From: JADFNO01 sp965369945
GTDB lineage: Bacteria > Planctomycetota > Phycisphaerae > Phycisphaerales > SM1A02
NCBI GenBank assembly: GCA_965369945.1
Contig: CBDUST010000173.1
Coordinates: 1-9,418 of the forward strand
Reading direction: 5' to 3'
DNA: 9,418 bases
This document shows, piece after piece, positions 1 to 6,255 of the stretch. Below the pieces are notes generated by a model. That model saw only the letters and a program-made list of their open reading frames with translations, made no database searches and was not told the DNA's origin. The position numbers were made by a program, and so were the translations under genes. Each line of letters begins with the position of its first letter. Positions within the stretch are counted from its first letter, which is position 1.

Positions 1-108
1 GGCGGCGGGGGGAGGTGCCCCGGCCACGGTGAAGCGAGGCTGGGTCTTGATTTCGTGTTTGCTCTTGTTCGGATAGTCGAGGATGATGCGAAGCACGGTC
101 GGGGCCAT
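1..108 (-). CDS. possible 5' part of a gene running off the left edge (36 codons)
   Basis: Opposite the start of the DUF4159 gene, a minus-strand frame opens at ATG 108-106 (or GTG 123-121) and stays open to the window edge. The peptide begins MAPTVLRIILDYPNKS and ends in an Ala/Pro-rich stretch. By hand count 29 of 36 codons end in G or C, close to the porin genes here and well above the opposing frame (about 11 of the first 23 codons after base 55). That favours real coding. Against it: no clear ribosome binding site, no family I recognise, and an overlap with a plus-strand frame that looks homologous to DUF4159. It could be the start of a divergent gene or only a GC-driven shadow. Confidence 0.25.
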   Translation of the reverse strand, partial: MAPTVLRIILDYPNKSKHEIKTQPRFTVAGAPPPAA

Positions 109-1104
109 ACAGGCAAAGGTCACGGATTCGCCGACTCAATCGAGACGATCGGCTCGGTGATGTATCCGCAATACGATTGGCGAACTTTGCCTGAGGATCA
201 TTGGGCCTACACGATTCTGCTGCCGGTGCTCAACAAACAGCCGGTGCTGCGCGGGCTTTCCAACGGCGTGCGCGAGTTGATTATTCTCTCGCCCTCAACT
301 GATCTGTCCGCCACGTTCCAAACTCGTCTTACAACTGAGCGAAATCATTATCGCACCGCTGCCAACGTCTATTTCTACGCATCGGAGCTGAATCGCCCTC
401 GCCCACGACTGGCTCCGCACTTCGTCGCTGCCACTGATGACCAAGATGATGGCTTGCGCTTTGAGGCGGAACTGCCCAAGGCAACAATCGTACGAGCGAT
501 CCATGAAGACAATTGGGATGTCGAACCTCAAGCATTGAACGTATTTCGTGCGGCAATGCGCCAACAACACGAATTTGACATCACGCTCTTGGAGCATCCA
601 CTGGCGCGTATCCATCAGATTCAGCCGCCCCCGGAATTGGTCGTGGTCAGCGGAATCGATAGACATTTGTTCTCAACAGCGGAGCGTACTGCATTGCGCA
701 ACTACGTTCAGTCCGGGGGGGTAGTCCTGTTTGAAACTCCAGGTGGGCGTGGCGACTTCACACTCTCAGCAGAACAAGCATGCTTTGATATCTTCGAAAT
801 ACCGATCCGTTCGCTCATTCGCCATAGGATCGTGACCGGCCAAGGTCTTCGCGGCGCAGCGCGTTTGAATCGCTTGGAGTACCGCCCCTATTCGTTTGAG
901 GTTTTCGGCGCACGTGAAACAATGCCACGCCTGCGCGGCATGATCATCGATGGCCAAGCGCGCGTCTTGTTTTCACGCGAAGACATCAGCCACGCGCTGC
1001 TCGATCAACCCTGCTGGGGGATCGCCGGCTACAAACCCGATTCAGCGCGAAGATTGCTCGCCAACATCCTGCACCACACCCTTGCACTTCCCGCCCAACC
1101 GTAA
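55..1104 (+). CDS. DUF4159-type two-domain protein, probably missing its N-terminus
   Basis: Uncharacterised protein that I place in the DUF4159 type from remembered family patterns. Residues about 144-345 form one full unit: a 'W-x-V-E-P' start (154-158), the 'LRNYVQSGGVVLFE' stretch with a following glycine loop (214-235), a 'RGMIIDGQARVLFSREDIS' strand (294-312) and an 'AGYKPDSARRLLANILHH' end (324-341). Residues about 6-115 look like the second half of an earlier copy: 'VEDDAKHGRG' resembles the glycine loop, and 'RGLSNGVRELIILSPSTDLS' resembles 294-312. The first half of that copy is absent. The frame has no stop back to base 1; GTG at 55 is only the first usable start, GTG157/ATG160 are others, and none has a convincing ribosome binding site. 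DUF4159 proteins are usually exported or envelope-linked, function unknown; no signal peptide is visible, as expected if the front is missing. It ends 5 bases from the convergent recQ. Reality of the gene is fairly sure, the start is not. Confidence 0.72.
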   Translation: MFALVRIVEDDAKHGRGHTGKGHGFADSIETIGSVMYPQYDWRTLPEDHWAYTILLPVLNKQPVLRGLSNGVRELIILSPSTDLSATFQTRLTTERNHYRTAANVYFYASELNRPRPRLAPHFVAATDDQDDGLRFEAELPKATIVRAIHEDNWDVEPQALNVFRAAMRQQHEFDITLLEHPLARIHQIQPPPELVVVSGIDRHLFSTAERTALRNYVQSGGVVLFETPGGRGDFTLSAEQACFDIFEIPIRSLIRHRIVTGQGLRGAARLNRLEYRPYSFEVFGARETMPRLRGMIIDGQARVLFSREDISHALLDQPCWGIAGYKPDSARRLLANILHHTLALPAQP

Positions 1105-1109
1105 ACAGA

Positions 1110-3353
1110 TCAGCTCTCACTGTCGCAACGCGCTTGGAGATGCGCCGCGACGATGCGGATCGTGTCGTATGGCACCTGCTCATCCAAATGCTCAAAGATC
1201 GGCCGCAGTCCTTCCATTCCCACTTCCTCCATCGCCGTCGCAACAATCTCGTACGTCGCCTCATCAACCCACGGCTTCACACACTGCGGCTTGTATATCT
1301 CGATAAACTGCACCAAATAACCCGATACCGTACTCATCGCTCGCCCAGTCGCATTTGCAACTTCGTCGATCGCCGCGCCTTCGCCGAACATCGTCATCGC
1401 CTTGTCACGCTGCGGGTTCGGCCGACTGTTCTTGGGCACCACGATGGTCGGCCCACCTGAACCGGTCCCAGCCTGATCCATCTCCAAGTCATTCTCAGCG
1501 CAGTACGTCACAATCGCCCCAATAAATTGCGGACCTAAATCGGCAAGCTTCTTCTCGCCCACGCCATGTACGGTACGAAATATCTGCGGTGTGCTGGGAC
1601 GAATGCGCGCCATTGATCGAAGCGATGCATCGCCGAACACAACATACGCGGGCACCGATCGCTCGCGCGCAATCTCACTACGCAATGCACGCAATCGCTC
1701 AAACAACCCACGATCAACCCCCTCCCAAGAATCCTCCGCCGCTCGCGGCTTCGCGCTCCCCCCCACCCGCGGATCAACCAATTGAACCTCCGCCTCCCCG
1801 CGCAGCACCGCCCCCGCTGTCTTCCCCAACACGAGCAACGGATACTCCCCACCCGTACGATCGATCAATCCCAAATCAACCAATTGAAACACCAAGTTCG
1901 TAAGCACATTCTCAGCAATTTCCTTCAGCAAACCATACGTGCTCAGCTGATCGTGCCTCCAACTGCGAATCGCCTCGGTGTTCGCGCCGCGCAACACCGC
2001 AACAACATGCTTCACGCCTCGGCGTTGGTCCAACAAATCCAGCCGCGCAACACAAGACAGTATCTTGCGTGAAATCTCCGTCGCCTCATCCATCCCTTGA
2101 ACCTCACCCATACACACATCGCACGCTTTGCAATCAGGCGCTTCGTACTCCTGTCCAAAGTAATTCGATAGCGCTCGATGCCGACACCGCAGTGTGCTGC
2201 ACAAGCCTTGCATGTGTTGCAACAACTCCGATTGAGCGGTGACGATCGCCTCAGCGTCCGCATCCTCCGCCTCTTCAGCGCTGCGTAGAAAAAGCTGTGT
2301 CCACCGCATGTAATCTGCGGCTGAGTACAGCAACACACACTCAGCTTCCAAACCATCACGCCCCGCTCGCCCCGTCTCCTGTTGATAATGCTCGATCGAC
2401 TTGGGCATCGCCGCGTGAATAACGCAGCGCACATTGCTTCGATCGATCCCCATACCAAAGGCGACGGTCGCGACAATCACGTCCAGTCGATCGGCGGCGA
2501 ATTCATCCTGGGTCGCTGAGCGTTGGGCCTTGTCCATCCCTGCGTGATACGCCGCCGCATTGATGCCATTAGCATCGAGCACCGCCGCCAAGGTCTCCGT
2601 ATCCTTGCGAGAAATGCAATATACGATCACCGCCTCTTGCGCATGTCGGCGAATCACCTCAATTACCTGTCCATACAGATCAATGCGCGGCAGGATTCGG
2701 TAACAAAGGTTCGGCCGATCGAAGTTCCCAACCAGAATCTGCGGATCAGTAAGGTTCAGTTGCTGGACAATGTCCTTGCGAACGCGCGGCGTCGCCGTGG
2801 CTGTGAAAGCGTGAACACTCACCTGGCCGAAGCGCTCCTTCAGCATGGCCAGTTGCCGATACTCCGGACGGAAATCGTGCCCCCAATGACTGATGCAATG
2901 CGCCTCATCGATCGCAAACGTCGTAACGCCCAGTCGTTTGACAAGGTCAATGAACGAATTCGTCACCAAGCGCTCCGGCGAAACGAACAGTAACCGCACA
3001 TCGCCTGCGTTGAGTCGATCGTAGATTGCGCGTTTCTCGGCTGCGTTCAGATTGCTGTGTATCGCCTCGGCGGCATAGCCACAGGCTCGCAGCGCATCCA
3101 CTTGATCTTTCATCAGCGAGATCAACGGCGAGACCACGATATCAGTGCGCTGCTCCAAGACGGCCGGCACTTGGTAACACAGCGACTTCCCCCCGCCGGT
3201 CGGCATAACGACCAACGAATCGCGCCGCTCAAGCCCAGCTTGAATCGCTTCACGTTGCAGCGGCCACAGTTGATCAAACCCCCAGAAACGCCGAACCGTT
3301 TCGAGGATGCGTGTTTCCTGTTGCGCGGGAGCGACCGACCCAACCCTCATCAT
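1110..3353 (-). CDS. recQ: ATP-dependent DNA helicase RecQ
   Basis: Superfamily 2, 3'-to-5' DNA helicase of recombination and replication-fork repair, acting in the cytoplasm on the nucleoid. At 747 aa it is longer than the roughly 610 aa of E. coli RecQ. In order: aromatic/Q region 'FWGFDQLWPLQREAI' (23-37); motif I 'MPTGGGKS' (50-57); motif II DEAH (149-152) followed by the RecQ-specific 'CISHWGHDFRPEY' loop; motif III 'TATAT' (184-188); motif VI 'QQETGRAGRDG' (324-334); four zinc cysteines C390, C408, C411, C414; RQC winged helix (about 420-525); HRDC domain (about 548-622); then a C-terminal helix-turn-helix extension (about 648-742, 'AIDEVANATGRAMSTVSGYL'), as in many RecQ proteins outside the enterobacteria. 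All catalytic motifs are intact. Start is ATG 3353 or the adjacent ATG 3350; neither has a strong ribosome binding site. The stop lies 5 bases from the convergent DUF4159 gene, with no terminator between. Apparently monocistronic. Confidence 0.97.
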   Translation of the reverse strand: MMRVGSVAPAQQETRILETVRRFWGFDQLWPLQREAIQAGLERRDSLVVMPTGGGKSLCYQVPAVLEQRTDIVVSPLISLMKDQVDALRACGYAAEAIHSNLNAAEKRAIYDRLNAGDVRLLFVSPERLVTNSFIDLVKRLGVTTFAIDEAHCISHWGHDFRPEYRQLAMLKERFGQVSVHAFTATATPRVRKDIVQQLNLTDPQILVGNFDRPNLCYRILPRIDLYGQVIEVIRRHAQEAVIVYCISRKDTETLAAVLDANGINAAAYHAGMDKAQRSATQDEFAADRLDVIVATVAFGMGIDRSNVRCVIHAAMPKSIEHYQQETGRAGRDGLEAECVLLYSAADYMRWTQLFLRSAEEAEDADAEAIVTAQSELLQHMQGLCSTLRCRHRALSNYFGQEYEAPDCKACDVCMGEVQGMDEATEISRKILSCVARLDLLDQRRGVKHVVAVLRGANTEAIRSWRHDQLSTYGLLKEIAENVLTNLVFQLVDLGLIDRTGGEYPLLVLGKTAGAVLRGEAEVQLVDPRVGGSAKPRAAEDSWEGVDRGLFERLRALRSEIARERSVPAYVVFGDASLRSMARIRPSTPQIFRTVHGVGEKKLADLGPQFIGAIVTYCAENDLEMDQAGTGSGGPTIVVPKNSRPNPQRDKAMTMFGEGAAIDEVANATGRAMSTVSGYLVQFIEIYKPQCVKPWVDEATYEIVATAMEEVGMEGLRPIFEHLDEQVPYDTIRIVAAHLQARCDSES

Positions 3354-3406
3354 GGTGCGGAGTGTAGCCGATTCGCCTCCCCGTAGCCTCGTTTCATGGA
3401 GCAGTA

Positions 3407-3454
3407 GAAAATGGACATTCGAATGTTCTAAAGAAGTGGAATGTCCCCATTTTC
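3407..3454. repeat. imperfect REP-like hairpin
   Basis: The left arm GAAAATGGACATTC (3407-3420) pairs with the right arm GAATGTCCCCATTTTC (3439-3454): 14 base pairs with a two-base CC bulge and an 18-nt loop. The left arm also begins a perfect 12-nt palindrome, ACATTCGAATGT (3415-3426). There is no T-run after the right arm, so a Rho-independent terminator is unlikely, and its place between divergent genes also argues against one. The arms resemble REP-type hairpins associated with RAYT transposases in other genomes; that likeness is from memory. Only one copy is in the window. Confidence 0.5.
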
Positions 3455-3613
3455 ATAGTTGTGCCATTGGAAAGGGATGGCGACGCAGCTGATTCAGCTT
3501 GTCAGAATCCTTTTGGTCGTAGACGATCGTCCATACGAGCGATCGAAAAGAGAGCCGGACATTTGCGTTTGATCTGTCACCGCCGATTCCGGTCAACGGC
3601 ATCGACCTATGAT

Positions 3614-3619
3614 TTGACA
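3614..3619 (+). promoter_or_regulatory. possible -35 box for the porin operon
   Basis: A perfect TTGACA lies about 98 bases before the porin start. About 17 bases further on the best -10 candidate is TTAGGA (3636-3641), a poor match, so this promoter is weakly supported. Confidence 0.2.
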
Positions 3620-3716
3620 GTCGGGAGGAGGCGCGTTAGGAACGCCATCGGAAAGTTCGGCGGTAGAGCCGGGCGAAGGTCAAATGGGAAATGTCGGATC
3701 ATATAGGAGCGTCACC

Positions 3717-5108
3717 ATGATCCTCCGAAGTCAGAATCTCGGTAGCCGGGTGTCGGCTTTGGTCGCACTCCTTGCCGCGCTAACGCTCTGTACATCGGCA
3801 GTTGCCCAAACTGACGCGGATGAAACCGACCTGCGTCAAGAGGTTGAGGCTCTCAAGGCGCGCGTGGCGGTTCAGGGTGCGGAAATCGCGGCGCTTCGGC
3901 GCGATGACGCTCAGTCATGGCTCACCGAGCAGCGCGCGCAAGAGATCCGCGGACTGGTCATGGACGTGCTGGCCGACGCGGACACACGGGCGAACCTGCT
4001 GCAAGACGGCCTGACGGCCGGGTACGACAAGCACTTCTTCATTGCGTCGGCTGACGGAAACTTTCTGATCCAGTTTTATGCCAAGCTGCAGACGCGGTTC
4101 GTCTACAACAGCCGGGACGCGGCCCCCGGCGAAGATGCCGACCGTTGGGGCTTTGAGCAGCGGCGCACGGAACTGTACTGGGCCGGGCACGTCATCAACC
4201 CCGACCTCACCTACAAGATCAAGCTCGCGGCGAACCGCAACGGGGGGTCGATCGGCTTGGATGACGCGATCATCGGGTACCGATTGAACGACGCGTGGAA
4301 GATCGACGTGGGGCAATTTAAGGTGCCCTTCCTGCGCGAATTCCTCATGAGCAGCGGACGCCAGCAGACCGTGGAGCGCTCCTACTTCAACCATGTGTTC
4401 AACGCCAATCGCAGCCAGGGCGTGCAACTGAGATACGGCGCGGACCGGTGGGCCGCCATGGCGATGGTGCACGATGGGACGGGGGCCAAGAACTCGGCCT
4501 TCGCCTCCGACCGCACCGACTTCGCGGTGGCCGCGCGCGGCGAAGTTCTGCTCGCCGGGGAGTGGGGCCAGTTCAAGGACTTCGCCAGTTGGCCGGACGA
4601 GGAATTCGGCCTGCTTCTCGGCGCAGCCGTTGACTACGAGGTCGGCGAAACCGGATTCGCAACGGACACCGCCGACTTGCTCAAATACACCGTTGATCTG
4701 GGCGCGGAGTTCGGCGGATGGAACCTCTTTGCCGCTTTCGTCGGCCAGCACGTCCAGGACAACGGATCCGCCAGCTTCGCTGAAGTCGATCAGATCGGAT
4801 TGCTCGTGCAGGGAGGCGTCTTCATCGTTCCGGACAAGCTGGATGTATTCGCGCGCTACGAGTACCTCAATCTCGACGGCGTGCTCTACAACGCGGCGAT
4901 CAGCGTGATGACGCCCGTTGTCGACGATGAGATCAACCTCGTCACGTTGGGCGCCAACTACTACTTCAAGAAGCACACCATCAAACTGACCACCGACCTC
5001 ATCTGGGTGCTTGACCCGCTGCCGGACAGCGACACCGGTGCCGGTCTGCTCCGGTCGTCGGAGGACGATCAGCTCGTTTTCCGAACACAGCTTCAGTTGA
5101 TGTTCTGA
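3717..5108 (+). CDS. outer-membrane porin, phosphate-selective porin O/P type
   Basis: Predicted outer-membrane beta-barrel channel of 463 aa. Start ATG 3717 is chosen because AGGAG lies 7 bases upstream (3705-3709) and the protein then opens with a normal Sec signal peptide: basic N-terminus, hydrophobic 'VSALVALLAALTL', cleavage after AVA (28-30). The upstream in-frame ATG 3684 would spoil both. Residues about 32-62 are a heptad-like coiled coil ('DLRQEVEALKARVAVQGAEIAALRRD'-like region, where only the spacing matters), a feature common between signal and barrel in O/P-type porins. The barrel has alternating strands with family-like patterns: 'FLIQFYAKLQTRFVY', 'FEQRRTELYWAGHV', 'DAWKIDVGQFKVPFLREF'. 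It ends in phenylalanine ('RTQLQLMF'), the C-terminal signal for barrel assembly. Most members are grouped with OprP/OprO, but the phosphate-selecting lysines cannot be judged here, so the substrate is unknown. First gene of a three-gene unit; the next start is 30 bases downstream. Confidence 0.88.
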   Translation: MILRSQNLGSRVSALVALLAALTLCTSAVAQTDADETDLRQEVEALKARVAVQGAEIAALRRDDAQSWLTEQRAQEIRGLVMDVLADADTRANLLQDGLTAGYDKHFFIASADGNFLIQFYAKLQTRFVYNSRDAAPGEDADRWGFEQRRTELYWAGHVINPDLTYKIKLAANRNGGSIGLDDAIIGYRLNDAWKIDVGQFKVPFLREFLMSSGRQQTVERSYFNHVFNANRSQGVQLRYGADRWAAMAMVHDGTGAKNSAFASDRTDFAVAARGEVLLAGEWGQFKDFASWPDEEFGLLLGAAVDYEVGETGFATDTADLLKYTVDLGAEFGGWNLFAAFVGQHVQDNGSASFAEVDQIGLLVQGGVFIVPDKLDVFARYEYLNLDGVLYNAAISVMTPVVDDEINLVTLGANYYFKKHTIKLTTDLIWVLDPLPDSDTGAGLLRSSEDDQLVFRTQLQLMF

Positions 5109-5125
5109 GGCCCATCGCACTGAGC

Positions 5126-5130
5126 AGGAG
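5126..5130 (+). promoter_or_regulatory. ribosome binding site of the four-helix membrane protein
   Basis: AGGAG with an 8-base spacer before ATG 5139. It settles the start against an overlapping out-of-frame ATG at 5134. Confidence 0.75.
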
Positions 5131-5138
5131 ACCTTGCC

Positions 5139-5669
5139 ATGTCATTCACCGATCGTGAACTCTGGACAGTCATCCACGGAATGGGATTCGGCGCAATCTT
5201 TCTACTGGCGTTTGCCGGTGGACTCGCGGGCTTGTGGAGTTTCCGCCCGGAGTTCGCGACGCCGGCCGGTTTGCAGGAGCGTCTGCGACGGCTGCTGGTG
5301 GGAACATGGGTCATGGCCGCCGTCGCCTGGCTGACGGTCATTAGCGGCACCTACAAGGTGTATCCTTGGTATCGCGCCAAACCGCCGGAGGGCGCCGACC
5401 TGGCTAACTATCCTCGCTCCCACCTGCTGGCGGATGAGAACCTGGCGGGCTGGCATACCTTCGCGATGGAGTGGAAGGAGCATGTTGCGTGGATGGCGCC
5501 GATTCTCGCTACGGCCGTTGCCTTCGTAGTTTGGCGCTACGGGCGGCGGCTGGCCGACGATTCGCAACTCCGTTGGGCCTGCATCGTCCTATTCACACTC
5601 GCTTTCCTCGCCGCGGCCATCGCCGGTGCGTTCGGAGCGTTCATCACCAAGGCCGCACCAATTTACTGA
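5139..5669 (+). CDS. four-helix inner-membrane protein with conserved-looking histidines
   Basis: Uncharacterised 176-aa membrane protein; I recognise no named family. Four hydrophobic segments at about 10-34, 53-74, 114-133 and 146-168 predict four transmembrane helices in the inner membrane. Histidines sit at H13 (inside helix 1), H95, H106 and H115 (at the start of helix 3), the last two within 'WHTFAMEWKEHVAW'. Paired histidines on two helices could bind heme b or a metal, but there is no CxxCH or other diagnostic motif, so that is only inference. The loop 'YKVYPWYRAKPP' after helix 2 is aromatic. Start supported by AGGAG 8 bases upstream. It lies 30 bases after the porin and 43 before the next membrane protein, all on one strand, so co-transcription is likely. 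Confidence 0.85.
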   Translation: MSFTDRELWTVIHGMGFGAIFLLAFAGGLAGLWSFRPEFATPAGLQERLRRLLVGTWVMAAVAWLTVISGTYKVYPWYRAKPPEGADLANYPRSHLLADENLAGWHTFAMEWKEHVAWMAPILATAVAFVVWRYGRRLADDSQLRWACIVLFTLAFLAAAIAGAFGAFITKAAPIY

Positions 5670-5712
5670 GTCCTTCGCGATCTCTGACCATCGTTACCCA
5701 CTGGAGAGTGTC

Positions 5713-6045
5713 ATGAACAACTCACACGAAACACAGAGCAACGGCATCGCGGCGGCAGCGTTCGTGTCAGCGGGCATTGGTTGCGCAGCGCTCGGTCTGC
5801 TCACGACGCTCGCACAGATCAGCGAGGGCGTGAAGAATCTGCTGAACTGGTGGAATCCTGCCGGGCCCCTGTCCGGCAAGAGCGGTTTGGCCGTGATCAT
5901 CTGGATCGCGTCGTGGATCGTGCTGCACATGCTATGGAAGAACAAGGCCGTGACAGTACAACGCGCACTCACCGTCACGCTCCTACTCATCGCCGCCGGC
6001 ACCATCGGCACCTTCCCAACCTTCTTCGAGATGTTCGGCCACTAA
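5713..6045 (+). CDS. small three-helix membrane protein
   Basis: Uncharacterised 110-aa membrane protein, last gene of the porin unit. The start is ATG 5713, not the upstream in-frame codon at 5626, because GGAGAG (5703-5708) lies just before it and the upstream part would overlap the preceding gene. Hydrophobic segments at about 11-33, 57-75 and 84-104 predict three transmembrane helices. The loop 'NWWNPAGPLSGKSG' between helices 1 and 2 is a distinctive Trp/Pro/Gly-rich motif, and H72 lies in helix 2. The C-terminus 'TFPTFFEMFGH' is aromatic. No catalytic motif is visible. Tight coupling to the four-helix protein suggests the two form a complex; this is inference from position alone. Confidence 0.82.
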   Translation: MNNSHETQSNGIAAAAFVSAGIGCAALGLLTTLAQISEGVKNLLNWWNPAGPLSGKSGLAVIIWIASWIVLHMLWKNKAVTVQRALTVTLLLIAAGTIGTFPTFFEMFGH

Positions 6046-6074
6046 CCCATGCCCGCGCCCCCAAAGCGAATTCG

Positions 6075-6212
6075 CCGCTCGCGTCTTCGCGCGTACTCAA
6101 GCGAGCCGGGTTGTGTCAACCCGGTTCGCGCCCGCACACCCAACCCCGTCCGCCGCGCGCCACCCCGCCAACGCATTCCTCACGTCCACCGGGGCGGCAC
6201 GCCCCGGCTCAC
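6075..6212. repeat. paired-hairpin inverted-repeat element, copy A
   Basis: Degenerate copy of the element at 7437-7560, in the same orientation. The left hairpin is CCGGGTTG-TGT-CAACCCGG (6106-6124). The right hairpin is CCGGGGCG-GCA-CGCCCCGG (6189-6207), embedded in CGTCCACC...GGCTC. The inverted ends are 6101-6130 and 6183-6212, about 52 bases apart. Homology with the other copy extends left to 6075 (CCGCT...CTTCGCGCGT-CTCA). A CCCGCACAC...CCCCGTC block follows the left hairpin here but precedes it in copy B, so the copies are mosaic. Confidence 0.85.
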
Positions 6213-6215
6213 TCC

Positions 6216-6232
6216 GCGAAGGTTCGAACAAT
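6216..6232. repeat. 17-nt repeat, copy 1
   Basis: GCGAAGGTTCGAACAAT, identical to 8204-8220 and containing the palindrome GTTCGAAC. It lies 23 bases beyond the stop codon of the minus-strand membrane protein gene, in a convergent gap. Confidence 0.8.
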
Positions 6233-6255
6233 TCATCCCGGGATCTTTTCTGACT

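Larger units (their letters stand above)
3354..3716. other. divergent intergenic region between recQ and the porin operon
   Basis: About 360 bases without a credible gene. It must carry the promoters of both recQ (leftward) and the porin unit (rightward). It contains the imperfect hairpin at 3407-3454 and a TTGACA hexamer at 3614-3619. An arginine-rich plus-strand frame at 3461-3706 has no ribosome binding site and no recognisable content, so I do not call it. No RNA gene or riboswitch that I recognise is present. Confidence 0.6.
6046..6255. other. convergent intergenic region filled with repeats
   Basis: About 210 bases between the ends of two converging genes. Most of it is repeat copy A (6075-6212, with two hairpins), then a 17-nt repeat (6216-6232) and a 10-nt palindrome ATCCCGGGAT (6235-6244). 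No gene is credible here. The hairpins may stop transcription of the porin unit, but neither is followed by a T-run. Confidence 0.65.

Noticed and set aside
3636..3641. TTAGGA as the -10 partner of the TTGACA at 3614
   Set aside because: Spacing is right but only a weak match to TATAAT; not enough to call a full promoter.
3461..3706. Small plus-strand frame of 81 codons before the porin
   Set aside because: GTG start without a ribosome binding site, arginine-rich random-looking product, and overlap with the likely promoter region.
3915..5120. Long minus-strand open frame (401 codons) opposite the porin
   Set aside because: Antisense shadow of a high-GC gene. The plus strand has the signal peptide, ribosome binding site and terminal phenylalanine; the minus product has no recognisable domain.
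6106..6124. Hairpin as a Rho-independent terminator of the porin unit
   Set aside because: No T-run follows on either strand, and the same hairpin occurs in copy B upstream of genes rather than at an end. A partial termination effect is still possible.
6101..6212. Repeat hairpins as integron attC sites
   Set aside because: Stems are short, perfect and lack the paired R/L box spacing and extrahelical bases of attC; no integrase is present and the genes are not in cassette orientation.
6216..6232. GGTTCGAA as a tRNA T-arm or tRNA-derived attachment site
   Set aside because: The T-stem does not pair, and no acceptor, D or anticodon arms are found around either copy.
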